A stretch of DNA of 64,000 bases from Oliverpabstia intestinalis (GCF_009696065.1 NZ_VUMS01000015.1:33345-97344), one strand, 5' to 3'; positions 8,209-20,199 are shown, counted from the stretch's first letter. Program-made: numbers and translations. The notes: a model not told the origin generated them from the sequence alone.

Positions 8209-8239
8209 TCGTAACTGTTCAGTACCTTCACAGTTACGA
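8209..8239. repeat. 31-nt hairpin repeat (copy 1)
   Basis: TCGTAACTGT pairs with ACAGTTACGA around TTCAGTACCTT. The exact reverse complement of the full 31 bases is present at 24430-24460 upstream of htrA. Confidence 0.8.
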
Positions 8240-8266
8240 AAAATCAAATAAAAGGAAACACAATCA

Positions 8267-9253
8267 ATGAAAAAATTATATCAGTTGTTACTGGATCGAT
8301 GGAATCAGAAGACAGATACGGTGCTGGTTACTATTGTAGAAGGAAATGGTTCTGTTCCGCGAACTACAGGGGCTTATATGGTAGTGGCTAAAAACGGAAG
8401 AATCTACGGAACTATCGGAGGCGGCAACCTGGAATATCAGGCAGTAAAAAAAGCCATGGAACTGGCAGGAACAGCTGCCCATTATGTGGAAAATTTTGAT
8501 CTGGGAACCGGAGAAAACAGCGAACTGGGCATGGTCTGTGGAGGCAGAGTAAAAGTACTGTTTTACAGTGCCTGTGCACAGGATCCGGGCGTCGGAGAAT
8601 TTTTAAAAGAAGCACTGGCGGCAGCAGATGAGGGAAAACCTTACTGGCTGGTTCTTCCATTTTCTGAAGGAACGCCCCGGATCCGAAGAGAGATCACAGA
8701 AGGAAGAGGACACTGCAGGATTCTGGAGGAAAACGGACAGAAGATTTACGCAGAAGAATTCTGTTACGATGGAAGGGTTTACATTTTTGGAGGCGGTCAT
8801 CTGGCTCAGGAGCTGGTTCCGGTGCTCAGTCATCTGGGATTCTGGTGTATGGTTCTGGATGATCGGGAAGAATATACAGATCACGCTTTGTTTCCGGGAG
8901 TTCAGGAGACAAAGACCGTAGACTTTACAGCACTTTCGCAGATTCTGGAAGTAAAACCGGAAGACTATCTGGTGGTAGTCACGAGAGGGCATCGCTGTGA
9001 TGCCGATGTGGAACGGTTTGCCTTGCGGACACCTGCTTCTTATATAGGTGTAGTGGGAAGTAAAAGAAAAACCCGGTACGTCAGAGAAAAATTGGCAAGC
9101 GAAGGCTTCACAGAGGAAGAACTGGATCAGGTGTATGCACCTATCGGAATCGAAATCGGAAGTGAAACACCGGCAGAGATCGCAATCAGCATCGCAGCAC
9201 AGCTGATACAGGTCCGCGCAGACAAAACAGGAATGAGGAGAAAGAAAGAATGA
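8267..9253 (+). CDS. XdhC/CoxI-family molybdenum hydroxylase maturation protein
   Basis: A 328-residue protein with the N-terminal XdhC_CoxI segment (LVTIVEGNGSVPRTTGAYMV, then GTIGGGNLEYQA) and a C-terminal Rossmann domain (VYIFGGGHLAQELVPVLSHLG; later YIGVVGSKRKT). XdhC proteins bind molybdenum cofactor, help its sulfuration and hand it to xanthine dehydrogenase-type enzymes. In selenium-using species the homologue sits with yqeB and selD. modA follows 7 bases after the stop, so cofactor maturation and molybdate uptake appear to be one transcript. Confidence 0.9.
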   Translation: MKKLYQLLLDRWNQKTDTVLVTIVEGNGSVPRTTGAYMVVAKNGRIYGTIGGGNLEYQAVKKAMELAGTAAHYVENFDLGTGENSELGMVCGGRVKVLFYSACAQDPGVGEFLKEALAAADEGKPYWLVLPFSEGTPRIRREITEGRGHCRILEENGQKIYAEEFCYDGRVYIFGGGHLAQELVPVLSHLGFWCMVLDDREEYTDHALFPGVQETKTVDFTALSQILEVKPEDYLVVVTRGHRCDADVERFALRTPASYIGVVGSKRKTRYVREKLASEGFTEEELDQVYAPIGIEIGSETPAEIAISIAAQLIQVRADKTGMRRKKE

Positions 9254-9260
9254 AGAAAAA

Positions 9261-10199
9261 ATGAAGAAAAAAAGTGTAAGTATGTTACTTGCAACAGCTA
9301 TGGTAGTGTCTCTGCTTACAGGATGCGGCTCTAAGAACAACAGTGCGGCGGATACAACAAAAGAAGAGACACAGACAGAAGCAACTGCAGAAGCAGCAGC
9401 TGACGAAAGCAATGATACAACAGCAGACAATGCAGGCGAAGAAACTACTATTACAGTATTTGCTGCCAAGAGTCTGAATCAGGTAATGGAAGAACTGATT
9501 ACAAATTTTCAGGAGACTCATCCAAATGTAAATGTACAGGGAAGTTATGACAGTTCAGGAACGCTGCTGACACAGATCGAAGAAGGTGCAGCCTGCGATG
9601 TGTTTTTCTCAGCAGCGGTAAAACAGATGGATCAGCTGGATGAGACAGATGGTCTGGTTGTGGACGGTACCCGTCATAATGTAGTAAATAACCAGGTGTG
9701 TCTGGTAACTTATAAAGAAAGTAACACAGAAGTAACCAGTCTGGAGGATCTGAACAAAGCCAGCAGTATCGCACTGGCGGATGGTTCGGTGCCGGTTGGA
9801 AAATACACCCGTCAGGCACTGGTAAATACAGGAATTCTGGAAAAAGCTGACGATGTATCTACTATTCCGACAGCTACTGTTTCAGAAGCGCTGGGCGGTG
9901 TGGAGATCAATGAGTGTGCCAATGTTGGTGCGGTTACTTCCGCAGTAGCAGAAGGCTCCAATGAGGTAGGAACGGTATACTATTCCGATACTTATGGACT
10001 GGAGGATCGTCTGGAGATCCTCCAGGTCATTCCGTATGATCTGACCGGTGATGTTATCTATCCGGTGGCACAGGTACAGAATCCGGAAGCAGAAGAACTG
10101 GAATCCACAACAGCCAAGGAATTTATAGATTTTCTGATCACCGATGATGCAAAGACCATTTTCCGGAAATACTACTTTGATACAGATGTAGAGAACTAA
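9261..10199 (+). CDS. modA: Molybdate ABC transporter substrate-binding lipoprotein
   Basis: A 312-residue secreted lipoprotein: a hydrophobic signal with lipobox LLTGC (Cys22), then a low-complexity Thr/Glu/Ala linker to about residue 60. The periplasmic-binding fold follows, with hallmark ModA strings ITVFAAKSLNQVMEEL, YDSSGTLLTQIEEGAACDVFFSA and DGSVPVGKYTRQAL. It captures molybdate or tungstate for ModBC. The ATG at 9261 follows a short dead-end ATG at 9250. A stem-loop separates it from modB. Confidence 0.93.
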   Translation: MKKKSVSMLLATAMVVSLLTGCGSKNNSAADTTKEETQTEATAEAAADESNDTTADNAGEETTITVFAAKSLNQVMEELITNFQETHPNVNVQGSYDSSGTLLTQIEEGAACDVFFSAAVKQMDQLDETDGLVVDGTRHNVVNNQVCLVTYKESNTEVTSLEDLNKASSIALADGSVPVGKYTRQALVNTGILEKADDVSTIPTATVSEALGGVEINECANVGAVTSAVAEGSNEVGTVYYSDTYGLEDRLEILQVIPYDLTGDVIYPVAQVQNPEAEELESTTAKEFIDFLITDDAKTIFRKYYFDTDVEN

Positions 10200-10237
10200 T
10201 CAGACTTTTTGAAATAATATAATTAAAATACATATTT

Positions 10238-10264
10238 CCCGCCGTAACAGGATGTTCCGGCGGG
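10238..10264 (+). promoter_or_regulatory. Stem-loop between modA and modB
   Basis: CCCGCCG pairs with CGGCGGG around a 13-base loop containing AACA/TGTT. No T-run follows. Such hairpins after a binding-protein gene often protect the upstream mRNA and lower expression of the permease genes. Confidence 0.6.
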
Positions 10265-10277
10265 GGGAAAGATTAGA

Positions 10278-10994
10278 ATGGAGACACGAATGGAACAGAT
10301 GATGGAATTTATGAAGGGGCTGGACTGGAGTCCTCTGCTGATCTCATTAAAGACTGGAGTGGTGGCTACCATTCTTTCTTTTTTTGGAGGAATCTATGCG
10401 GCAAGACAGGTGGTAAAAGCAGGTCCGAAGACAAAAGCGGTGATGGACGGGATTCTGACCCTTCCGATGGTACTTCCTCCCACAGTTGCCGGATTTTTCC
10501 TGCTTCTGATCTTCAGTGTGCGACGGCCGTTTGGTGCTGCGTTGTATGGAAATTTTGGAATCAAGGTGGTACAGACCTGGCTTGGCTGTATTCTGGCGGC
10601 AACGGTAATTGCTTTTCCACTGATGTACCGGAATGCCAGAGCTGCTTTTGAACAGGTGGATGCCAACCTGGTTTATGCGGCAAGAACGCTTGGTATGTCG
10701 GAAATAAAGATTTTCTGGAAAGTAGTGATTCCATCTGCCGGACCGGGTATTCTTTCAGGAACGATTCTGACATTTGCCAGGGCTATGGGTGAGTATGGGG
10801 CAACTTCCATGCTGGCGGGAAATATCCCGGGAAAGACAGGGACGATCTCTCAGAAGATCGCCATGGTTATCCAGGATGGCGACTATGGGACAGCAGGTTT
10901 CTGGGTCGTTGTGATCATGCTGATTGCTTTTTTTGTGGTGCTGGTGATGAACCTGCTCGGATCCGGTGATAATAAACATAAAAAACGGTGGTAA
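10278..10994 (+). CDS. modB: Molybdate ABC transporter permease
   Basis: A 238-residue integral membrane permease with about five or six hydrophobic segments. The LPMVLPPTVAGFFLL stretch is typical of ModB. The EAA-type loop that contacts the ATPase reads AARTLGMSEIKIFWKVVIPSAGPGILSG. The C-terminus is basic (NKHKKRW). The ATG at 10278 has GGGGGGAAAGA upstream; an ATG at 10290 is possible. The modC ribosome site overlaps its stop codon. Confidence 0.93.
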   Translation: METRMEQMMEFMKGLDWSPLLISLKTGVVATILSFFGGIYAARQVVKAGPKTKAVMDGILTLPMVLPPTVAGFFLLLIFSVRRPFGAALYGNFGIKVVQTWLGCILAATVIAFPLMYRNARAAFEQVDANLVYAARTLGMSEIKIFWKVVIPSAGPGILSGTILTFARAMGEYGATSMLAGNIPGKTGTISQKIAMVIQDGDYGTAGFWVVVIMLIAFFVVLVMNLLGSGDNKHKKRW

Positions 10995-11005
10995 GGAGGG
11001 CGGAT

Positions 11006-12070
11006 ATGCTGCAGGTAAGGATAAAAAAGAAACTGGGGAATTTTCTGCTGGATGTGGATTTTTCCATGGATGGAGGCATATTTGCCATTCTGGGAGCTTC
11101 CGGATGCGGAAAAAGTATGACGTTAAAATGTATTGCAGGTATCGAACGGCCGGATGAGGGAAGAATCGTTTTGAATGACAGGGTACTCTTTGATTCGGCA
11201 AAACGGATTAATCTGCCACCGCAGAAACGAAAAGTCGGATATATGTTTCAGGATTACGCATTGTTTCCTACAATGAATGTGGTACAGAATATTCAGGCAG
11301 GGATGGGGAGAAAGCCGGATCCGAAAAAAGTCAGGGAATATATTACAGGATTTCAGCTTGGCGGACTGGAACATCATATGCCGGATCAGCTCTCCGGTGG
11401 ACAAAAACAACGGGTAGCCATGGCACGTATGCTGGCAGCAGAGCCGGAAGTATTGCTTCTGGATGAACCGTTTGCCGCATTGGACAGCTATCTGAAATGG
11501 AAAATGGAACAACAGATGCTGGAACTTTTACAAAAAGTACAGACACCGGTACTGTTTGTATCTCACAGCCGGGATGAAGTCTATCGACTGTGTGATACGG
11601 TCAGCTGTATTCATCAGGGGCGGATGGAAGTGATCGAACCGGTAAAAGAATTTTTCCGGAATCCGAAGACGAAGACGGCGGCACTTTTATCCGGATGTAA
11701 GAATATCTGCGCGGTGGAAGCTATGGAAAGCCACAGAGATGGAAACTGGTTGTGGACATTGGACTGGGGAGTTGGCATCCGGGTATCGAAAGAAGCTTTA
11801 CAGGCACGGACCATCGGGATCCGCGCCCACTTTTTTACAAAGGAAAAACCGTCGGAAGGATGTTACAGTGAGTTCCCGGTGGGAGAATACCGAATTATGG
11901 AAGATCCCTTTGAATGGAATGTTTCCTTCCGAAAAGACAGATCCTGCGAGTGGCTGCAATGGAAAACAGCGAAAACGGACTGGGATCCGTCGGAGGGTGT
12001 GCCGGAAAAATTGTATGTGAAAGAAGAAAATCTGTTGTTGCTGGATATCGATACAGATAACAGAAGATGA
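11006..12070 (+). CDS. modC: Molybdate ABC transporter ATP-binding protein
   Basis: A 354-residue ATPase. Walker A is GASGCGKS (30-37), the Q-loop MFQDYALFP, the signature LSGGQKQR (129-136) and Walker B VLLLDEPFAALD (149-160). The C-terminal 120 residues would hold the TOBE-like molybdate-sensing domain but are only weakly recognisable. AAGGAGGG at 10994-11001 fixes the start at 11006 rather than 10988. It energises uptake through ModB. Confidence 0.93.
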   Translation: MLQVRIKKKLGNFLLDVDFSMDGGIFAILGASGCGKSMTLKCIAGIERPDEGRIVLNDRVLFDSAKRINLPPQKRKVGYMFQDYALFPTMNVVQNIQAGMGRKPDPKKVREYITGFQLGGLEHHMPDQLSGGQKQRVAMARMLAAEPEVLLLDEPFAALDSYLKWKMEQQMLELLQKVQTPVLFVSHSRDEVYRLCDTVSCIHQGRMEVIEPVKEFFRNPKTKTAALLSGCKNICAVEAMESHRDGNWLWTLDWGVGIRVSKEALQARTIGIRAHFFTKEKPSEGCYSEFPVGEYRIMEDPFEWNVSFRKDRSCEWLQWKTAKTDWDPSEGVPEKLYVKEENLLLLDIDTDNRR

Positions 12071-12100
12071 GAAAAACAGCCAATGGATCAGGGAGTGGGC

Positions 12101-12158
12101 CTGAAGAACATTCTGATGACTGCCAGGAGAGCAGTCACAGTTTCTTCAGGCATTTTTT
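12101..12158 (+). terminator. Terminator between modC and ymxH
   Basis: CTGAAGAA (12101-12108) and TTCTTCAG (12142-12149), with an inner TGACTGC/GCAGTCA stem, followed by TTTTTT at 12153-12158. The right arm includes the last codons and stop of the convergent ymxH gene, so the hairpin is partly coding on the other strand. Confidence 0.85.
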
Positions 12159-12389
12159 CTCATCGATTTCCACAAGAATAATATCTTCCCCGATCTGACA
12201 GATGCATTCCCAGGGGATACAGAATTCGCTGTCTCTTCCGAGAAAACAGCAGAATTTTCCGGGGCCTGGGATGATGATGGCAGAAATCCGTCCGCTGCAG
12301 GGATCAAATTCCACATCCACAGGACAGCCAAGGGTTTTACAGTTGCAGGTATTGATGACTTCTTTTTGTTTCAGATCAATAATTCGCAT
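12135..12389 (-). CDS. YlmC/YmxH-family PRC-barrel protein
   Basis: An 84-residue single PRC-barrel protein (MRIIDLKQKEVINTC, GCPVDVEFDPCSGRISAIIIPG, IPWECICQIGEDIILVEI). This YlmC/YmxH group is widespread in spore-forming Firmicutes and is linked by expression to sporulation; its molecular role is unknown. The stop lies within the terminator shared with modC. It is monocistronic and convergent with modC. Confidence 0.8.
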   Translation of the reverse strand: MRIIDLKQKEVINTCNCKTLGCPVDVEFDPCSGRISAIIIPGPGKFCCFLGRDSEFCIPWECICQIGEDIILVEIDEKKCLKKL

Positions 12390-12447
12390 AAAAAACCTGA
12401 TTTTTATACTTCTTTTATATTAATTATATGTTTTGTGGTTAATTGTC

Positions 12448-12477
12448 TTGACGGTAAGTTTACGATTATATTATGAT
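12448..12477 (+). promoter_or_regulatory. Promoter upstream of nrdR
   Basis: TTGACG at 12448-12453 and TATGAT at 12472-12477 with an 18-base spacer. It would give a leader of about 150 nt before nrdR, in which no clear structure was recognised. Confidence 0.55.
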
Positions 12478-12631
12478 GGGAAAAGATAAAGCATCCACTG
12501 TGTGAGGAATACAGGAGTGATGAAAGTTACAGGAAAATAAGAAAACTGTGAGACAATTGAACGGGAAAATAAGAGGATACAGAAGAATACCGGACAATCA
12601 GAGGCAGTTTGCGGAAAGAGAAGGATGAAAT

Positions 12632-13081
12632 ATGAAGTGTCCGTTTTGTAATCAGGATAATACCCGGGTTGTGGATTCACGCCCGGCGGATGACAACACT
12701 GCCATCCGGAGAAGAAGAATGTGTGATGCGTGTGGAAAACGATTTACCACTTATGAGAAAGTGGAGACGATTCCGTTGATCGTGATCAAAAAAGACCAGA
12801 ACAGGGAACAGTTTGACAGATCCAAGATAGAGGCCGGTGTCCTTCGTGCCTGCCACAAACGGCCGGTATCAGCAGAACAGATCCACCGGCTGGTAGATGA
12901 TGTGGAAACAGAGGTGTTTAATCTGGAAGAGCGGGAGATCCCAAGCTCTGTGATCGGAGAAATCGTGATGGATAAACTCAAAGATCTGGAAGCGGTTGCC
13001 TATGTCCGTTTCGCTTCTGTGTATCGGGAGTTTAAAGATGTGAATACCTTTATGGATGAACTGAAAAAAATCCTGAAATAG
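12632..13081 (+). CDS. nrdR: Transcriptional repressor NrdR
   Basis: A 149-residue repressor of ribonucleotide reductase genes. The N-terminal zinc ribbon uses Cys3, Cys6, Cys31 and Cys34 (MKCPFC...CDACGKRFTTYE). The ATP-cone domain follows (VIKKDQNREQFDRSKIEAGVLRAC, then FASVYREFKD). It senses ATP/dATP and binds NrdR boxes. Length is typical of the family. No nrd genes lie nearby, so it acts in trans. Confidence 0.96.
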   Translation: MKCPFCNQDNTRVVDSRPADDNTAIRRRRMCDACGKRFTTYEKVETIPLIVIKKDQNREQFDRSKIEAGVLRACHKRPVSAEQIHRLVDDVETEVFNLEEREIPSSVIGEIVMDKLKDLEAVAYVRFASVYREFKDVNTFMDELKKILK

Positions 13082-13106
13082 CATATAAATCATAAGGATT
13101 CCGGGT

Positions 13107-13135
13107 TTGACAAAAAGAAGGTAATGAGCTACAAT
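13107..13135 (+). promoter_or_regulatory. Promoter of the aminotransferase gene
   Basis: TTGACA at 13107-13112, a 17-base spacer, TACAAT at 13130-13135: a near-consensus vegetative promoter. Confidence 0.75.
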
Positions 13136-13206
13136 TGAAAAGATATATAATCACTGAATTAGTGTGTTAAAGTAAAAGAAAATAAAAACGAATGGAGGCA
13201 GATACA

Positions 13207-14427
13207 ATGAAGACTTTTGATAAATCTTCCAAACTGGATAACGTATTATACGATGTAAGAGGACCCGTGGTGGACGAGGCGGCCAGAATGGAAGCGGATG
13301 GTCTCAGTATTCTGAAACTGAATATCGGTAATCCGGCTCCATTTGGATTTAATGCACCGGAAGAAGTTATTCTGGATATGAGACAATCATTGTGGGAATG
13401 TCAGGGATATTCAGATTCCAAGGGACTGTTTTCCGCAAGAAAAGCAATCATGCAGTACTGTCAGTTAAAGAAAATTCCGGGTGTGACGATGGACGATATC
13501 TATACAGGTAACGGTGTCAGCGAACTGATCAATCTGAGCATGCAGGCACTGTTAAATGATGGTGATGAGATTCTGATTCCGGCACCGGATTATCCGCTGT
13601 GGACCGCAACAGCTACACTGGCTGGTGGAAAAGTCGTACATTATATCTGCGATGAAGAGTCCGACTGGAATCCGGATATCGCGGATATCAGAAGCAAGAT
13701 CACAGATAAGACAAAAGCTATTGTTATCATCAACCCGAACAATCCGACCGGTGCGCTGTATTCCAAAGAGATCCTGGAAGAAATCGTGAAAGTGGCAGAA
13801 GAATTCGGACTGATCATTTTCTCAGATGAGATTTATGACCGTCTGGTGATGGATGGACTGAAACATATTTCCATCGCATCGATTGCACCGAAAAATGTAT
13901 TCTGTGTGACATTCAGCGGTCTGTCCAAATCTCATATGATCGCAGGATTCCGTGTGGGTTGGATGGTATTGAGCGGTAATAAAAAAGCGGCAGCAGGTTA
14001 TATCGAGGGAATCAAGATGCTTTCCAATATGCGTCTGTGTTCCAATGTACCGGCTCAGTCGATCATTCAGACCGCACTTGGTGGCTATCAGAGTGTGGAA
14101 GAGTATCTGCAGCCGGGTGGAAGAATCTATGAACAGAGAGAAGTCATCTATAAATTGTTAAACGATATCCCGGGTGTATCAGCGAAGAAACCGAAAGCAG
14201 CATTCTACATTTTCCCGAAACTGGATGTGGAAAAATTCAATATCTACGACGATGAGAAATTTGCCCTGGATCTGCTGAGAGAAAAGAGAATCCTGATCGT
14301 GCATGGTGGCGGTTTCAACTGGGGACAGCCGGATCATTTCCGTGTGGTATATCTGCCGAGAATTGCAGATCTTGAGAAGGCGACAAAGAAACTGGGAGAA
14401 TTTCTGGATGGATATCATCAGAAATAG
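13207..14427 (+). CDS. Alanine-type pyridoxal-phosphate aminotransferase (AlaT-like)
   Basis: A 406-residue fold-type I aminotransferase. The PLP lysine is Lys241 in SGLSKSHMIAGFRVGW; NPNNPTGALYS and SDEIYDRL are the usual substrate/PLP-binding stretches. The opening (KLDNVLYDVRGPVVDEAARMEADGLSILKLNIGNPAPF) matches AlaT-like enzymes that interconvert pyruvate/alanine and glutamate/2-oxoglutarate. An ATG at 13192 lies within the GGAGG ribosome site, so 13207 is the start. Close relatives include methionine aminotransferases, so substrate specificity is not certain. Confidence 0.88.
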   Translation: MKTFDKSSKLDNVLYDVRGPVVDEAARMEADGLSILKLNIGNPAPFGFNAPEEVILDMRQSLWECQGYSDSKGLFSARKAIMQYCQLKKIPGVTMDDIYTGNGVSELINLSMQALLNDGDEILIPAPDYPLWTATATLAGGKVVHYICDEESDWNPDIADIRSKITDKTKAIVIINPNNPTGALYSKEILEEIVKVAEEFGLIIFSDEIYDRLVMDGLKHISIASIAPKNVFCVTFSGLSKSHMIAGFRVGWMVLSGNKKAAAGYIEGIKMLSNMRLCSNVPAQSIIQTALGGYQSVEEYLQPGGRIYEQREVIYKLLNDIPGVSAKKPKAAFYIFPKLDVEKFNIYDDEKFALDLLREKRILIVHGGGFNWGQPDHFRVVYLPRIADLEKATKKLGEFLDGYHQK

Positions 14428-14452
14428 AAAAAATGTTATGGATATACAAAAA

Positions 14453-14493
14453 AGAGAGAAGATGGAACTTTTATGGAGTTCTGTCTTCTCTCT
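14453..14493 (-). terminator. Terminator between the aminotransferase and arsR
   Basis: AGAGAGAAGA and TCTTCTCTCT form a 10-bp stem with an inner GAACT/AGTTC stem. Read on the minus strand it is followed by a run of T, so it best serves the arsR gene but may act in both directions. Confidence 0.75.
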
Positions 14494-14555
14494 TCTATAT
14501 TGCGTTGTATATCAATAATTAGTCCGGTGGACCAATCTTGATTTAAAGTTCATGT

Positions 14556-14942
14556 TTATTCCTGTACATGATCCAGTCCCTGTGCGAGAATAGTTGCCAC
14601 ATGCGTGTCAGCCAGAGAGTAATATACGGTTTTCCCATCTCTTCGGAATTTGACCAGCGCCGACTGCTTTAACACACGTAACTGATGGGAGATGGCACTC
14701 TGTGTCATACCCAGAAGTTCTGCGATGTCGCAGACGCAAAGTTCACCACCGGATAATGCATATAGAATGCGGATTCTGGTAGGATCCCCGAACACTTTGT
14801 AGAGGTCTGCCAGACGGTATAATGTCTCATCAGCCGGTGCTTCCATCGGAAGATGCAGATGATGATGGTGGCAGATGTCACAGGTTTCTATCTCGCTGTT
14901 TGCGGAGGTATGTATGTGTGGTTGCTGTAGTGTCTGTTTCAT
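14556..14942 (-). CDS. ArsR/SmtB-family metal-sensing repressor
   Basis: A 128-residue winged-helix repressor. The recognition helix region is GMTQSAISHQLRVLKQ. Two metal-site signatures are visible. One is ELCVCD (Cys69, Cys71), the alpha-3 site of ArsR/CadC-type sensors. The other is D112-x-H114-x10-H125-xx-E128, the SmtB-type alpha-5 zinc site pattern. The N-terminus adds CDICHHHHLH (Cys21, Cys24 and a His cluster). I infer sensing of Zn, Cd, Pb or Co. No efflux pump or other obvious target is adjacent, so it controls itself or a distant gene. Confidence 0.88.
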   Translation of the reverse strand: MKQTLQQPHIHTSANSEIETCDICHHHHLHLPMEAPADETLYRLADLYKVFGDPTRIRILYALSGGELCVCDIAELLGMTQSAISHQLRVLKQSALVKFRRDGKTVYYSLADTHVATILAQGLDHVQE

Positions 14943-15025
14943 TCCTTTTCACCAATTCCTTACTATACTGTTTCAGTCCTTTCGGACTGTTTCTTTTTTG
15001 ATCATTACCATTATGTCTGCCTTTT

Positions 15026-15054
15026 AGTTTAACGGAAAAACCAGATTTGGTCAA
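15026..15054 (-). promoter_or_regulatory. arsR promoter
   Basis: On the minus strand TTGACC (15054-15049), a 17-base spacer and TAAACT (15031-15026). The leader carries a CAGTCC-GAAA-GGACTG hairpin at about 14975-14990. Confidence 0.5.
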
Positions 15055-15122
15055 GGTGTAAGAATCATACCTTTTATTGGGTAAGGTTATGAAAGGCTGA
15101 CCTTTTTGAATGTTCGGTCACG

Positions 15123-15172
15123 AAAAAAACACCGGGTCGGAGTCCGTGCTTACACGTCTCGTGACCCGGTGT
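15123..15172 (-). terminator. lacZ terminator
   Basis: ACACCGGGTC pairs with GACCCGGTGT; on the minus strand the stem is followed by seven T. It lies 37 bases past the lacZ stop. Confidence 0.85.
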
Positions 15173-15208
15173 GAGTCAGATCAGGAATTGATCAACAGTA
15201 TAAAAGTC

Positions 15209-18390
<3,182 letters not shown>

Positions 18391-18454
18391 GAGAAACAAG
18401 CTGATGTTTCAGACTTTTCTGCTATGCATGTGTGGCGGTTGACACAATGCTGTC

Positions 18455-20107
18455 TTACGATAACCGGAAGATCACAGTTTCGTATGGCTTCAGTGTTAAA
18501 ATATCATCTTCCGGGCAAATATCATGTTCCGGATAATTAGATAAAAGTACTGAAGTATCCAGCTGCAGACCGGTTCCGGTGTACTGGAATTTCTGCACAT
18601 CCTGCGAAAAATTATGTACAGCGAGCCAGGTTTCATCCTGATAACTTCTTGTATATGCAATCACCGGTCCGTCCTCCGGGCAGCAAAGCTGCAGATCACC
18701 GTGTGCCATGACAGGGTGTTCTTTCCGCAGAGAGATCAGTTTCTGATAAAAACGAAAGACAGAAGAATCATTTGCCAGCTGACTGGCTGCATTGATTTCT
18801 TTATAGTTGGGATTGACACCGAGCCATGGTGTATGATCGGAAAATCCACCATTTAAACTGTCATCCCACTGCATCGGTGTCCGTGCGTTATCGCGACTGA
18901 TTCGTTGAGCTTCTGCCAGTGCTTTTTCGGGAGCAATCCCCTGTTCCAGCATGGTATGGTAGGCATTTTTGGTATCAATATCGTCATAATCTTCAATGGA
19001 AGGATAAGCAACATTGGTCATACCAAGTTCCTCCCCCTGAAAGACAAAAGGAGTTCCCGGGAGCGTATGGAGGTAGGATGCCAGCATTTTTGCGGAGACT
19101 TCCCGGAAGGTTGTATCATTTCCGTAGAGGGAAACCTGGCGTGGCTTGTCGTGATTACTTAAAAATCGTGCCCACCAGCCGTCTTTTTTCAGCAGTTCAT
19201 AATCGTGACGAAGATCCCGTTTCATTTTTTCCGGTGACCAGGTCTGAATCTCCACGATCGGCGGTACAAAAGGAATTGCCATGTTAAATTCTTCACTGGC
19301 AGCACTCGAGTAATGGATAGCATCCTGATCGTTATTAATATTAACCTCTCCGACACTCATCAGATGGTCGGGTGTCATGGTTTTTGCAACCATTTCCCGG
19401 ATATAACGATGTGTTCCTTCCAGGTTCACACAGGCGACAGTACCAAACTGTTCGTTTGGATTGGCACGGCCATCCAGTCCTTTGTCCAGATAACTGATGG
19501 CATCGATGCGGTAGCCATCCACGCCTTTATCGTTCCAGAAGCGGATAATATCAAAGATTTTTTCTTTTGTCTCCGGATTGTCCCAGTTGAGATCCGGCTG
19601 TTCTTTTGCGAAGAAATGCAGATAATACTGTCCACGCTCCGCTACATATTCCCAGGCACTGCCGCCAAACACAGACATCCAGCCATTCGGTGCACCACCA
19701 TCAGGAGCAGGATCTCTCCAGATATAATAATCACTGTAGGGGTTGTTGCGGGATTTTCTGGATTCCTGAAACCAGATATGTCTGTCAGAAGAGTGATTCA
19801 ACACCAGATCCATGATAATTGCAATCCCCCGCGCATGAGCCCCGTCCCGGAAAGCATCCCAGTCCTCCATGGTTCCGAATTCTTCCATGATGGAGGTATA
19901 ATCGGAAATGTCATATCCATTATCCACATTTGGTGAAGCGAACACCGGTGACATCCATACCGCATTGATGCCAAGTTCCTGCAGATAATCAAGTTTTTCA
20001 ATCATTCCTTTCAGATCTCCGATTCCGTCATGGTTGCCGTCTTTAAAACTTCTTGGATAAATCTGATAGATCACCAGATCTTTATACCAGTCTTTTTCGT
20101 GTTTCAT
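18455..20107 (-). CDS. GH13 alpha-glucosidase
   Basis: A 550-residue GH13 enzyme of the oligo-1,6-glucosidase/alpha-glucosidase subfamily. Catalytic residues are Asp202 (GYRIDAIS), Glu254 (SVGEVN) and Asp320 (LSNHD). The residue after the nucleophile is Ala203; in this subfamily Ala is associated with alpha-1,4 (maltase) preference and Val with alpha-1,6 preference, so maltose-type substrates are my guess. There is no signal peptide, so it acts in the cytoplasm. It is transcribed in the same direction as lacZ but has its own promoter. Confidence 0.92.
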   Translation of the reverse strand: MKHEKDWYKDLVIYQIYPRSFKDGNHDGIGDLKGMIEKLDYLQELGINAVWMSPVFASPNVDNGYDISDYTSIMEEFGTMEDWDAFRDGAHARGIAIIMDLVLNHSSDRHIWFQESRKSRNNPYSDYYIWRDPAPDGGAPNGWMSVFGGSAWEYVAERGQYYLHFFAKEQPDLNWDNPETKEKIFDIIRFWNDKGVDGYRIDAISYLDKGLDGRANPNEQFGTVACVNLEGTHRYIREMVAKTMTPDHLMSVGEVNINNDQDAIHYSSAASEEFNMAIPFVPPIVEIQTWSPEKMKRDLRHDYELLKKDGWWARFLSNHDKPRQVSLYGNDTTFREVSAKMLASYLHTLPGTPFVFQGEELGMTNVAYPSIEDYDDIDTKNAYHTMLEQGIAPEKALAEAQRISRDNARTPMQWDDSLNGGFSDHTPWLGVNPNYKEINAASQLANDSSVFRFYQKLISLRKEHPVMAHGDLQLCCPEDGPVIAYTRSYQDETWLAVHNFSQDVQKFQYTGTGLQLDTSVLLSNYPEHDICPEDDILTLKPYETVIFRLS

Positions 20108-20150
20108 TTCGTTCTCCCTTCGTTTTTTTGCATAAATATTTGGTGAGTTT

Positions 20151-20179
20151 ATTATATTCTATTGTGCAAAAAAGAGCAA
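20151..20179 (-). promoter_or_regulatory. Promoter of the GH13 gene
   Basis: Minus strand TTGCTC (20179-20174), a 17-base spacer and TATAAT (20156-20151). Confidence 0.7.
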
Positions 20180-20199
20180 GATGAAGTCGTTTCCGATGC

